In this document: positions 1 to 6,872 of the stretch, in pieces
Position numbering within the stretch: the stretch's first letter is position 1
Layout of the letters: each line of letters starts with the position of its first letter
IMG/VR virus record: IMGVR_UViG_3300033571_003959
Span: 1-22,302 of that record
Reading direction: 5' to 3' (one strand)
DNA length: 22,302 bases
DNA from: a virus
The notes under the pieces: model-generated
Seen by the model: only the letters and a program-made list of their open reading frames with translations
Told to the model about the DNA's origin: nothing
The model's database searches: none
Position numbers and translations under genes: made by a program

Positions 1-162
1 ATGAAACCACGTAACCACGTAGCAGCAGCCAAGCAGTCAGGCGCAGGTAAGCACAAGCAAGCCGACAAGACTGCAATACAGGAAGCGTTCGAGAGAGCGA
101 TGTACAGGGATGCAGTTAAACAGGTGCAACTAACCGCACCTAACAATGTTAGGGGGCAGTGA
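1..162 (+). CDS. Small basic phage protein of unknown function
   Basis: An open frame of 53 residues starts with ATG at the first base of the window and stops with TGA at 160-162. The product begins MKPRNHVAAAKQSGAGKHKQ and is rich in Lys, Arg, Ala and Gln. Short basic proteins with an MKPRN start and a KxGxHxK-like stretch are common as unassigned genes in tailed phages, but I cannot give a function. Because the frame begins exactly at the window edge, its ribosome-binding site is not visible and the start could lie further upstream. The stop overlaps the next ATG by one base, which suggests translational coupling. The last codons contain the first copy of the 13-bp palindrome. Confidence 0.65.
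   Translation: MKPRNHVAAAKQSGAGKHKQADKTAIQEAFERAMYRDAVKQVQLTAPNNVRGQ
140..152. repeat. Dispersed 13-bp palindrome, copy 1 (A centre)
   Basis: Exact CTAACAATGTTAG; the palindrome extends to 139-153 with one more C/G pair. It lies in the last codons of the first gene (read as Pro-Asn-Asn-Val-Arg) and just upstream of the G-rich ribosome-binding site of the next gene. See the finding on the nine-copy family. Confidence 0.9.
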
Positions 163-257
163 TGGATAAAGATGACTTCATCGACTTGATGGTCGCAGCC
201 GTTGCTGTATTTTGTGTAGTCCTTGTATATACGCTAGCTAAATTGGGGGTGATATGA
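162..257 (+). CDS. Tiny single-pass membrane protein
   Basis: This is a 31-residue frame, ATG at 162 and TGA at 255-257. After an acidic N-terminus (MDKDDFIDLM) it has one hydrophobic segment of about 18 residues, VAAVAVFCVVLVYTLAKL, which should span the membrane. A G-rich ribosome-binding site (AGGGGGCAG) precedes the ATG, and the start overlaps the previous stop (TGATG). Its stop overlaps the following ATG (ATGA). The function is unknown. Phages use such peptides as holin or antiholin accessory proteins, as toxins or as membrane anchors, but nothing here favours one of these. Confidence 0.65.
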   Translation: MDKDDFIDLMVAAVAVFCVVLVYTLAKLGVI

Positions 258-514
258 GCTTAGTTAAATCAAAGTTCCATGCCGACGTGGCTAATCTGGT
301 GGGGTTGATAATCACCGACAAGAAACTACTCAAAGCATTAGGTCAGACCAGCGAGTTCATTCTTGTGGCTAGGCACGTAGCAGAAGGACTGCCCGAAGTT
401 ATTGATGTAATGATGCAACACCGCAACATTAAGTTTACAAACGTGAGCGATGCACCGGCTATACATACGACACGACAGGCAACACCATTTGATCAGCTAT
501 TTATAGGGAGTTGA
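254..514 (+). CDS. Unrecognised small protein (86 aa)
   Basis: The ATG at 254 overlaps the previous stop and follows GGGGGTGAT. The 86-residue product is mostly alpha-helical in character, with a hydrophobic stretch VANLVGLIITDKKLLKALG and a later helix FILVARHVAEGLPEVIDVMM. I see no catalytic motif, Cys pair or signal peptide. It belongs to a run of small genes with near-identical start regions and is probably co-translated with its neighbours. I do not recognise the family. Confidence 0.7.
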   Translation: MSLVKSKFHADVANLVGLIITDKKLLKALGQTSEFILVARHVAEGLPEVIDVMMQHRNIKFTNVSDAPAIHTTRQATPFDQLFIGS

Positions 515-515
515 T

Positions 516-719
516 ATGCAAAAGATAACAATACGGCTAGACAAGAATTATGGTGTGGAAACCGCATACCCAGTATGCGACGGTGCAAAACTATTCGCCA
601 AGATTGCGGGGACTAAGACCTTGACACATAACACCCTGCGTGACGTGGCATCACTTGGCTATGAGATAGACGTAGCACAGGATACATATAAAACATTCAA
701 GCACTTATTAGGGGGCTGA
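516..719 (+). CDS. Unrecognised small protein (67 aa)
   Basis: The ATG at 516 follows the upstream stop by one base, with GGGAGTTGAT as ribosome-binding site. The product starts with a beta-type stretch, MQKITIRLDKNYGVETAYPV, followed by a helical region. The segment TKTLTHNTLRDVASLGYEIDV could be a short helix-turn-helix or a simple alpha/beta fold. This is only an impression, and no known family is evident. It is part of the tightly packed small-gene run at the start of the window. Confidence 0.65.
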   Translation: MQKITIRLDKNYGVETAYPVCDGAKLFAKIAGTKTLTHNTLRDVASLGYEIDVAQDTYKTFKHLLGG

Positions 720-720
720 T

Positions 721-876
721 ATGGCAAGGTATAAGGGGGTTGTTGTGTTTAGGTATTACCAAACAATCGAAGTAGAAGCGGCTACACCAGAGGATGCCGA
801 GCGCATCATGTGTGAGGAGTTTAAGTTAGACAAAGCAGAAGGTGAGTGCGAAGTATACGACTTGGAGCTGATATGA
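721..876 (+). CDS. Unrecognised small acidic protein (51 aa)
   Basis: The ATG at 721 lies one base after the previous stop and behind GGGGGCTGAT. The 51-residue product has an alternating hydrophobic N-terminal strand (KGVVVFRYYQTIEVEA), then TPEDAERIMCEEF and an acidic tail. The pattern 'strand, EAATPEDAE helix' is typical of small phage proteins with a beta-alpha fold, in which an alanine/proline turn leads into a helix. Its function is unknown. The TGA stop at 874-876 overlaps the next ATG at 873. Confidence 0.65.
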   Translation: MARYKGVVVFRYYQTIEVEAATPEDAERIMCEEFKLDKAEGECEVYDLELI

Positions 877-1901
877 CATTTGCAACAATATACAGAATTC
901 AAACATTGCGTAACTATGGTGACGCACAACGTGCATACCATTTGACTAAACCATTGCGAGGTCAGAAGGGTAGCGACATACGACCACTAGGCGCACGACG
1001 TGACGGTCATCAGTACTATATAGAACAGCATCAGGGCGAGAAGGGCAATGAGTTCTGGTGCTTTTTATATAACAGCCCCGTCGTGAAGTTCTTGCCTGAG
1101 GACAAGATCGAGGTGTGCACGTTCGGTTGGGGTACAGGCATGACGATGGCGTTCATTAGCCAAGTGCTAGATATTAACGCCTACCGTACTAGGGGTAACA
1201 ATGTATTCGTCATTAACGGTACTAAATACGTAACAAAGCAATCCGAGAAGCTATTGCTTGGTATCAACCCTAGCGGTACGTATTACGTAATTCACGAAGC
1301 CGAGCACCAACACTATGTGGTTAATCGCACAGGGGCTAACAATGTTAGGCGCAAGACATCGGAGTTTCGCAAATACTTGAAAGGGTTCTTATCCCTACGT
1401 ACTGAAACAGTAACCGAGAGGTTCAACTCATACAGCCCACCGGTCGAAGTTACCAGAATGACTATGGCATTGAGCGAGTATGACTTTGTGCCGAGATTAG
1501 ACCGCAAAGACTGGAGAGATAACATATATCAGATACTAGATATTGGTGACTTTAAATATTTAACGCACAAGCAAGCGTTGCACAGATTTCAATTTGTCAA
1601 TGAGCAGTTGAATGCGTTGACAGCCAATGACCAACCTGAAGATGAGCGCACCGAGAACTTCTATCGTGCTGCTTTGTTGCTATGTATAACTGCGAGGGGT
1701 GGGGAACTGGTGGTCGGGGGGTACAACGTACAAGCCGAAGATACGTTTTACGTTGCACCTGACAAAGTAACCAAACTGTTTGACGAAGCGCAGTTTAAAT
1801 TTTATAGCAAGGAAGTGTTTAACTTAGTGCCCGTCCCAAAAGGCAAAGTGCCACGCACCGACTACGACTCATGGGTTGATGCACCTTTAGTAGCAGAGTA
1901 A
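873..1901 (+). CDS. Unrecognised conserved-looking phage protein (342 aa)
   Basis: I place the start at ATG 873 because GGAG at 864-867 sits five bases upstream and the ATG overlaps the previous stop. The frame could begin at GTG 846, but that would overlap the neighbouring gene further and has no better ribosome-binding site. The product has 342 residues and is soluble, with no signal peptide or membrane segment. It contains several strands with Tyr/Val/Phe (HQYYIEQHQGEKGNEFWCFLY, GNNVFVINGTKYVT) and a C-terminal region rich in acidic and aromatic residues. I do not recognise the fold. It carries palindrome copy 2 in its coding sequence and ends just before promoter P1. Confidence 0.8.
   Translation: MTFATIYRIQTLRNYGDAQRAYHLTKPLRGQKGSDIRPLGARRDGHQYYIEQHQGEKGNEFWCFLYNSPVVKFLPEDKIEVCTFGWGTGMTMAFISQVLDINAYRTRGNNVFVINGTKYVTKQSEKLLLGINPSGTYYVIHEAEHQHYVVNRTGANNVRRKTSEFRKYLKGFLSLRTETVTERFNSYSPPVEVTRMTMALSEYDFVPRLDRKDWRDNIYQILDIGDFKYLTHKQALHRFQFVNEQLNALTANDQPEDERTENFYRAALLLCITARGGELVVGGYNVQAEDTFYVAPDKVTKLFDEAQFKFYSKEVFNLVPVPKGKVPRTDYDSWVDAPLVAE
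1336..1348. repeat. Dispersed 13-bp palindrome, copy 2 (A centre)
   Basis: Exact CTAACAATGTTAG inside the 873-1901 gene, read as Ala-Asn-Asn-Val-Arg. A weaker relative (TAACAATGTA, 9 of 13 matching positions) lies near 1196-1205 in the same gene. Confidence 0.9.
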
Positions 1902-1912
1902 TGACTAAGGAC

Positions 1913-1941
1913 TTGTATTAGGTGTAACAATGTGGTATACT
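1913..1941 (+). promoter_or_regulatory. Sigma70-like promoter P1
   Basis: TTGTAT (1913-1918) and TATACT (1936-1941) are separated by 17 bases, the optimal spacing for housekeeping sigma factors. The spacer holds a partial palindrome copy (TAACAATGTG, 1925-1934). Transcription should start near 1948, giving a leader of roughly 75 bases before the AAA+ ATPase gene. The nearest upstream gene ends at 1901, so this is a true intergenic promoter. Confidence 0.7.
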
Positions 1942-1953
1942 ATATGTATAGTA
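1938..1953. promoter_or_regulatory. Inverted repeat over the P1 -10 box and start site
   Basis: TACTATA-TG-TATAGTA is a perfect 7+7 inverted repeat with a 2-base centre. It overlaps the -10 box and the predicted transcription start. The position is typical of a repressor operator. Its sequence differs from the 13-bp palindrome, so a second regulator is possible. AT-rich inverted repeats can also occur by chance around -10 boxes. Confidence 0.45.
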
Positions 1954-1979
1954 GAGTAGTAGCAGCAGTAAAAGAGCAC

Positions 1980-1992
1980 CTAACAATGTTAG
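1980..1992. repeat. Dispersed 13-bp palindrome, copy 3 (A centre), in the P1 leader
   Basis: Exact CTAACAATGTTAG. The palindrome extends symmetrically to 17 bases, ACCTAACAATGTTAGGT, at 1978-1994. It lies about 30-45 bases downstream of the predicted P1 start site and upstream of the ribosome-binding site at 2012-2018. A bound protein here could block initiation or early elongation. Confidence 0.9.
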
Positions 1993-2025
1993 GTAATTAG
2001 TGTCCGTTATTAGAGGAGTTAGAAA

Positions 2026-3090
2026 ATGGCTGAAGTTAATTTTGGTAAGACCGTATCACTAGCACAAGCGAAGAACCTAATCATAACTAATCCTGATAGT
2101 AGGTTTATGCTAAGAGGTGAGCCGGGAATTGGTAAATCTTGGATGCTAGAAGAGATTGCCAACGCTATGGGTTATGGCTACGCATACATCGACGTGCCTA
2201 ACCTTGACTTGGGTGACATCGCTATGCCGGTGATCGACCACGAGACAAAGACTACCCGCTACTACCCTAATGCTAGGTTCGGATTGCATACAGGTAAGCC
2301 AATGGTAATCATGCTTGACGAGTTCAGTAAAGGTGCTGAGCCGGTAAAGCACATGCTTCATCCTATGCTAGAGAAGGCTAACCCTCGCTTGGGTGACTTA
2401 TCTATATCTAAAGAGAACATTGTTTTCTTGACAGGTAACTTAGCGACCGACGGTGTGGGCGATAGCATGAAAGCTCATACCTTAAATCGTATTGTGCCTA
2501 TTACAGTACAGAAACCCGATGCCGAGCAGTGGTTGACATGGGCTATACCTAACGGTGTAGAGCCTGAGGTTTGTGCATGGGTGAATCAATTCCCTCATGT
2601 ATTGGCAAGTTACACCGACCCTGCACAATCAGAGAATCCGTACATCTTTAACCCTAAGAGAGCACAGACAGCCTTTGTATCACCACGTTCGTTAGTCACA
2701 GCATCTAACATTGTTAGGACAAGACACCAAAACGATAACGACTCAGTGATTGCTGCGTTGATTGGTTCGATAGGCGAGAGCGGTGCACGTGACATGCAAG
2801 CGTACTTAGAGTTCTCTGACCAACTGCCAACATGGGAGCAAACGATTACTCATCCTACTACTACGAAGATACCCACAGACCCAGGGGCTTGTGCGATTGT
2901 GGTGTTTGGTGCTATCAGCCGAGTAGAAAAGGACACCATTACTCCATTCATGCAGTACATGGAGCGTATGTCTGCCGAGTGGCAAGCAGTGTTTGCTATC
3001 AACGTATCCAGAGCCAAAGCTAAGCAGCAGATTGCATTCTCATGCAAAGCATTCGCTGATTGGGTAGCTAAGAATCAGGACTTACTGTAA
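2026..3090 (+). CDS. MoxR/CobS-like AAA+ ATPase
   Basis: The ATG at 2026 follows AGAGGAG (2012-2018). The 354-residue product has a Walker A motif GEPGIGKS (31-38), a Walker B motif VIMLDEF (94-100), a sensor-1 region FLTGN (134-138) and an arginine in LNRIV (155). The fold is that of the MoxR/CobS branch of AAA+ ATPases. Family members work as ATP-driven remodelling chaperones with von Willebrand A partners, inserting metals or maturing protein complexes. The expected partner is encoded two genes downstream. The first gene behind P1, it likely sets expression of the module. The name CobS-like does not imply cobalamin synthesis, because no other pathway gene is present. Confidence 0.9.
   Translation: MAEVNFGKTVSLAQAKNLIITNPDSRFMLRGEPGIGKSWMLEEIANAMGYGYAYIDVPNLDLGDIAMPVIDHETKTTRYYPNARFGLHTGKPMVIMLDEFSKGAEPVKHMLHPMLEKANPRLGDLSISKENIVFLTGNLATDGVGDSMKAHTLNRIVPITVQKPDAEQWLTWAIPNGVEPEVCAWVNQFPHVLASYTDPAQSENPYIFNPKRAQTAFVSPRSLVTASNIVRTRHQNDNDSVIAALIGSIGESGARDMQAYLEFSDQLPTWEQTITHPTTTKIPTDPGACAIVVFGAISRVEKDTITPFMQYMERMSAEWQAVFAINVSRAKAKQQIAFSCKAFADWVAKNQDLL
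2705..2717. repeat. Dispersed 13-bp palindrome, copy 4 (T centre)
   Basis: Exact CTAACATTGTTAG, the complementary-centre form, within the AAA+ ATPase gene and read as Ser-Asn-Ile-Val-Arg. A shorter relative (AACATTGTT) is at 2416-2424. Confidence 0.9.
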
Positions 3091-3323
3091 TGCGTAAGCT
3101 CGATGCAATTTGTGACCCAGTAGATATTAACGTTATCTATTGGGTTGCATGGAGTGCGAAGGATAACCCTGACTGTGACCCATGGCATAGGGAGGAGTTA
3201 CTACATCGTGTGTTCAGAGATGATCGCAGGGAGAGAGGTGCTCAACCTATATCAGAAGCAATGAGTAGGGATGAAGCATATAAATTATTAGCACAGATGG
3301 CATTACTATTTAAAGGGAGCTAA
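3090..3323 (+). CDS. Small Trp/Asp-rich protein in the AAA+/VWA module (77 aa)
   Basis: The ATG at 3090 overlaps the ATPase stop codon (TAATG), so translation is probably coupled. The 77-residue product is charged and soluble (DNPDCDPWHREELLHRVFRD) with a C-terminal helix rich in Ala and Leu. No catalytic signature or known domain is visible. It sits between the ATPase and the VWA protein, so it may be an adaptor for that pair, but only its location suggests this. Its TAA stop at 3321-3323 lies inside palindrome copy 5. Confidence 0.75.
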   Translation: MRKLDAICDPVDINVIYWVAWSAKDNPDCDPWHREELLHRVFRDDRRERGAQPISEAMSRDEAYKLLAQMALLFKGS

Positions 3324-3332
3324 CAATGTTAG
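3320..3332. repeat. Dispersed 13-bp palindrome, copy 5 (A centre), across a stop/start junction
   Basis: Exact CTAACAATGTTAG. It contains the TAA stop (3321-3323) of the 77-residue gene and the ATG start (3326-3328) of the VWA gene. A protein bound here at the DNA level, or a small hairpin in the RNA, would affect the VWA gene directly. Confidence 0.9.
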
Positions 3333-4531
3333 AAGAACGTCGTTTGCAGAAGGCGAAGATAAGTCTTATGCGTAGTGAAAGATTTGCTTTGTTTAGTGGC
3401 ATCTTGATGGTTGGTCGTACGACAGTAGTAGATGACATACCAACAGCGTCAACCAATGGTCGTGACGAGAAGTACGGTCGTGACTTTGTTAAGACATTGA
3501 AGGACAACGAGCTTGCATTCTTAGTCATGCACGAAGGTATGCACAAAGCGTATCGTCACTTGACTACATGGAAGAAGTTGCATGACGAGAACCACAAGCT
3601 AGCTAATTGTGCTTGTGACTACGTTATTAACCTCATGTTACGTGACGCTGACCCAGAAGAACGCATCATCGCTATGCCTAGATACAAAGACGGTGAACAC
3701 AAGGGTAAGCACATGGGTTTGATCGACGAGAAGTATCGTGGACTCAACGCTAAGCAAGTGTTCGACCTACTGAAGCAGGAGTACGGCGGTGAGGGCGGAG
3801 AAGGCGGTGATGGTGGTGACGTATTGGATGACCATGATTGGGATGGCGCACAAGAACTAACCAAAGAAGAGAAGGAGAAGCTAGCCAAAGCAGTTGACCA
3901 AGCTATGCGTCAAGGTTTGATGGCGCATCAAAAGATTGCAGGTAAAGGTAAGGGTGGACTCGACCGAGAGTTTGCCGACTTACTCGCACCTAAGGTTGAT
4001 TGGCGAGAGGTGCTGCGTGAATTTGTTAAGGCTACGTGCCGAGCCAAAGACGCATCATCATGGCGCAGGGTGAACCGTCGTTACTTATCTACTGGTGTAT
4101 ACATGCCAAGCCTGATAGGTGAGAAGGTTGGACATCTTGTAGTAGCCATAGATACATCAGGTTCTATCGGTGGGGATGAGTTAAATAACTTTCTCTCTGA
4201 GGTGAAGGGTATCGCTGAAGAAGTTAATCCTGAGAAGGTTGACTTGTTGTACTGGGGGCATGAGGTTGAATCACATGAAGAGTATGACGGTGCAACGGTA
4301 GCTAACATTGTTAGCTCAACCAAGCCGGTAGGTGGTGGAGGTACTGCACCTAGCTGCATATCACAATACTTGAAAGAGAAGAAGATTGAACCCGAGTGCA
4401 TCATCGTATTGACTGACGGTTATGTAGGTGGTGATTGGGGTAGCGATTGGACTGCACCATTGATGTGGGTAATCGTTGGTGGTAACAAAGATATGGCAGA
4501 GCATGGCAAGACTATCCACGTGGAGGACTAG
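3326..4531 (+). CDS. CobT/COG3864-like protein: HExxH metallopeptidase-like plus von Willebrand A domain
   Basis: The ATG at 3326 follows AGGGAG with seven bases between. Residues 69-73 are HEGMH, a zinc-metallopeptidase-type HExxH motif in an N-terminal domain like DUF2201. A Gly/Asp/Glu-rich linker follows near residues 152-172. The C-terminal half is a von Willebrand A domain with the MIDAS start DTSGS (276-280), a Gly-rich loop with TAPS supplying the MIDAS threonine, and IIVLTDG supplying its aspartate. Family members (COG3864) pair with MoxR/CobS ATPases, as here. Whether the HExxH is an active protease is unknown. It could process a host or phage protein or only bind metal. Confidence 0.88.
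   Translation: MLEERRLQKAKISLMRSERFALFSGILMVGRTTVVDDIPTASTNGRDEKYGRDFVKTLKDNELAFLVMHEGMHKAYRHLTTWKKLHDENHKLANCACDYVINLMLRDADPEERIIAMPRYKDGEHKGKHMGLIDEKYRGLNAKQVFDLLKQEYGGEGGEGGDGGDVLDDHDWDGAQELTKEEKEKLAKAVDQAMRQGLMAHQKIAGKGKGGLDREFADLLAPKVDWREVLREFVKATCRAKDASSWRRVNRRYLSTGVYMPSLIGEKVGHLVVAIDTSGSIGGDELNNFLSEVKGIAEEVNPEKVDLLYWGHEVESHEEYDGATVANIVSSTKPVGGGGTAPSCISQYLKEKKIEPECIIVLTDGYVGGDWGSDWTAPLMWVIVGGNKDMAEHGKTIHVED
4302..4314. repeat. Dispersed 13-bp palindrome, copy 6 (T centre)
   Basis: Exact CTAACATTGTTAG inside the VWA domain coding region, read as Ala-Asn-Ile-Val-Ser. Here the palindrome extends to 17 bases, AGCTAACATTGTTAGCT, at 4300-4316. Confidence 0.9.
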
Positions 4532-4532
4532 C

Positions 4533-4778
4533 ATGGGCAAACTTAAATCATTGCTATTGAATATGCCTACTACGTGGGCGCAGTATAAACACTATGAGTT
4601 TACTGAGTATCACGCTAGGCGTACGTTGGAAGACCCGAAGCTATGGGTAGTAGTGAAGGTAGTAACAGATAAAGATGATAGGGTAATAAAGCAAGAAACT
4701 TTATCGGTAGGTATGAAGCGCAATCGTGCCGAAGCAATCGTTCGGCTTATGAGATCGAACCAACAACATGACAATTAA
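4533..4778 (+). CDS. Small basic protein in the AAA+/VWA module (81 aa)
   Basis: The start at ATG 4533 is chosen because GGAGG (4522-4526) lies six bases upstream. The frame stays open upstream to 4476, but that region overlaps the VWA gene. The 81-residue product has a beta-type core (LWVVVKVVTDKDDRVIKQETLSV) and a basic C-terminal helix with several Arg (MKRNRAEAIVRLMRSNQ). I do not recognise it. It lies between the VWA and DUF3150-like genes and could belong to the same complex. The basic tail could contact nucleic acid, but that is inference. Confidence 0.75.
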   Translation: MGKLKSLLLNMPTTWAQYKHYEFTEYHARRTLEDPKLWVVVKVVTDKDDRVIKQETLSVGMKRNRAEAIVRLMRSNQQHDN

Positions 4779-4789
4779 GGGAGCTAATT

Positions 4790-5647
4790 ATGAGCATAGC
4801 AGCTAGCGCAGTATTGGTAGAGTTAAACATTAGTGTATGGACTGCAAGCAAGGTTGACCGAGAGGTTACTAACCAAGTGAATGCCACAGCATCAGCAGTC
4901 TATGACGCAAGCCAAACTAAAAAGAATCTTATGGCAGGTACTCACTTACGTAAGGACATCGAGAAGTTCGCATCACGTGTTCGCTTGTATCACAATCAGA
5001 ACACATTGCCATGGGCTGACAAGGGTGAGCGACTATTGCCGACTAAGTTATTCATGGACTACAAGCAAGCTATGGATAACTACGCACAAACATTCGATGT
5101 GATGTGCAATAACTTTTACACTGCTTACCCTACGTTAGTACAGCAAGCGCAAGCTAATCTAGGCAGCATGTACAAGGCAGAGGACTATCCATCGTTAGAG
5201 GAAGTGCAAACTAAGTTCGGCTTTCGTCGTGCGGTGAACCCTATACCTGAAGCGGGTGACTTTAGACTTGATGTTAGTGCGGCTGACTTAGAGGACATAC
5301 GACAGGACTATAACCGTAAGTTCGACGAGCGACTCGCTGAAGCTATGCGAGCACCATGGGAACGCTTACATAAAGTGTTAGTAGATACAAGCACGAAGTT
5401 GACCGACGCAGAAGGTGAAGAGGATGGTAAGAAACGCTACCATGAAACACTCATCACTAATGCACAGGAGCTATGTGAGTTGCTGACTAAGTTGAATGTA
5501 ACGAACGACCCTAAGTTAGAGGTTGCCCGTAGGGAGCTAGAGCTAACAATGTTAGGTGCGGATATAGAATCTATTAAGGAAAGTTCTATTGTACGTAGCG
5601 ACATGAAGAACAAGGTCGATAACATTCTTAAACGCTTTGATTGGTAA
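4790..5647 (+). CDS. DUF3150-like protein
   Basis: The ATG at 4790 follows AGGGAG. The 285-residue product begins with VLVELNISVWTASKVDREV and continues with a Lys/Leu-rich segment. It then has RLYHNQNTLPW, a helical stretch around FYTAYPTLVQQAQANLGSMY, KFGFR, and PIPEAGDFRLDV, followed by long helices. This order of motifs matches my memory of the DUF3150 family, about 300 residues long and found next to MoxR-type ATPases and CobT-like VWA proteins in phages and bacteria. Its biochemical role is not known. It is likely the third component of the remodelling system. I rely on memory of the family, not on a search. Confidence 0.72.
   Translation: MSIAASAVLVELNISVWTASKVDREVTNQVNATASAVYDASQTKKNLMAGTHLRKDIEKFASRVRLYHNQNTLPWADKGERLLPTKLFMDYKQAMDNYAQTFDVMCNNFYTAYPTLVQQAQANLGSMYKAEDYPSLEEVQTKFGFRRAVNPIPEAGDFRLDVSAADLEDIRQDYNRKFDERLAEAMRAPWERLHKVLVDTSTKLTDAEGEEDGKKRYHETLITNAQELCELLTKLNVTNDPKLEVARRELELTMLGADIESIKESSIVRSDMKNKVDNILKRFDW
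5543..5555. repeat. Dispersed 13-bp palindrome, copy 7 (A centre)
   Basis: Exact CTAACAATGTTAG inside the DUF3150-like gene. It is read in a different frame from most other copies (Leu-Thr-Met-Leu), which argues against a shared protein motif. Confidence 0.9.
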
Positions 5648-5656
5648 GGGGGCTAC

Positions 5657-6025
5657 ATGGGATACCGTAGCGATGTAACTATATACATGTACGCAGTAGC
5701 AGAGAAAGATGCACCCGCTATTAAGTTATGGATAAAGGAGAACTTTCCCTTTGACGAATGGGCAGAGTACGTGCGTTGGGTTGACAAGGGCTTAGTGTTT
5801 GAAGCCAATCACATTAAGTGGTACGACGATTACGACGATGTTAAATCAGTCGAAGGTGCATTAGATGATTTTGAAGAGTTATTCATGAACAGTAAGCACA
5901 ATGTGCCTGAGGGTGCGTATGAGTATGTACGTATCGGTGAGGACTTAGATGATTTAGAAGTTAGGTACAGGGGTCATGTTGACTACAAGTTAGAAGTAGA
6001 ACGTAAAACATTAGTGGGGGTTTGA
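5657..6025 (+). CDS. Acidic phage protein, unknown function (122 aa)
   Basis: The ATG at 5657 follows GGGGG at 5648-5652. The 122-residue product begins MGYRSDVTIYMYAV, a start that recurs in unassigned phage proteins. It is strongly acidic, with DDYDD, DDFEE and GEDLDDLEVRY, and it ends in a strand-rich segment. There is no membrane segment and no Cys. The acidity and aromatic content are compatible with a DNA-mimic or protein-binding role, but there is no direct evidence. It follows the DUF3150-like gene by nine bases in the same unit. Confidence 0.75.
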   Translation: MGYRSDVTIYMYAVAEKDAPAIKLWIKENFPFDEWAEYVRWVDKGLVFEANHIKWYDDYDDVKSVEGALDDFEELFMNSKHNVPEGAYEYVRIGEDLDDLEVRYRGHVDYKLEVERKTLVGV

Positions 6026-6026
6026 G

Positions 6027-6872
6027 ATGAACATATATGAATTGATGAAGTTACCAAACGTGACATTCGAAGAAGGTTTAGTTGAAAGACTTAACATAGA
6101 TGACAAGACGGAGTTTGTATGTAAGGACGTACTGGTAAATACAGTATGGGAACTGGTGGGGTGTATGCCGTCATGGCGGTTTGTGGTTAGAGCTTCACGT
6201 CATGTTGCACATGCGGTGCACATCGAAAAGATTGAGGTGTTTCAAGACGGAGAGCAGATCGGTAAACTCGGTTCTACGTGGTACAGACGTAACTACTGCG
6301 TGAGTATCGGTGGCGGCAAGATTGGTGAGTATGAGCATCAACGTACAAAGGATGTGCATAAAGCAGTATTGATAGCCAAGAAAAACTTTAAGAAGAAAGG
6401 TATTGGTGACTTGCTTGATGCGGCTGATAACGAAAGCAGAAGTGTTATACGTACTGCAATGAACGACATGCAACGTAGAGTCAGTACATCATTCGACAGG
6501 CTAAGACCGCACCTTATACATTTTGCACTGACTGAACATAGAGCGGAATTTGCGGCTGCAATAAGTAACTATACCCAAGCCACAGAAGCATTGAGTACGT
6601 GGACTGATACAGATAAGGACTTAGTAGTAGCAACGGACATGGATATGGCATACAAGGCTAGGGAGTTTTACTTAGTCGTAGCAAGAAATGGACAGTACAT
6701 CGTTAGGTTTGCCGATGACAGCGCAAATATATATGATGACGGTAACTTCCCTGATGACTTACGTGGAAAGTTAGGATTATTGAAACTTCTTACGGCTGGG
6801 CAGATGGTTAGTAATGTGGGTTGCCGAGTCAATGACAATACATTCGTTCTATTAAAGGAGGAGCAATGTTAA
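6027..6872 (+). CDS. Unrecognised phage protein (281 aa)
   Basis: The ATG at 6027 lies two bases after the previous stop (GGGGGTTTGAG before it). The 281-residue product is mixed alpha/beta. An N-terminal half carries SWRFVVRASRHVAHAVHIEKI, a Gly-rich turn (SIGGGKIGEYEHQRTKD) and a Lys-rich stretch KKNFKKKGIGD. A helical middle region follows, then a C-terminal part with GQYIVRFADDSANIYDDGN. No known motif is secure. Its last codons overlap the next gene by seven bases, and that gene's start region is AGGAGGAGCAATG. Confidence 0.78.
   Translation: MNIYELMKLPNVTFEEGLVERLNIDDKTEFVCKDVLVNTVWELVGCMPSWRFVVRASRHVAHAVHIEKIEVFQDGEQIGKLGSTWYRRNYCVSIGGGKIGEYEHQRTKDVHKAVLIAKKNFKKKGIGDLLDAADNESRSVIRTAMNDMQRRVSTSFDRLRPHLIHFALTEHRAEFAAAISNYTQATEALSTWTDTDKDLVVATDMDMAYKAREFYLVVARNGQYIVRFADDSANIYDDGNFPDDLRGKLGLLKLLTAGQMVSNVGCRVNDNTFVLLKEEQC

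Noticed and set aside
846-872. Upstream GTG start for the 873 gene
   Set aside because: It would overlap the preceding gene by over 30 bases and has no better ribosome-binding site than ATG 873 with GGAG.
2026-5647. Cobalamin (cobaltochelatase) pathway genes
   Set aside because: Only the CobS-like and CobT-like folds are present; there is no CobN or other pathway gene, and HExxH/DUF3150 context points to a general remodelling system.
5898-5908. GCACAATGTGC as another family member
   Set aside because: It shares the ACAATGT centre but has different arms, and occurs once; treated as chance.
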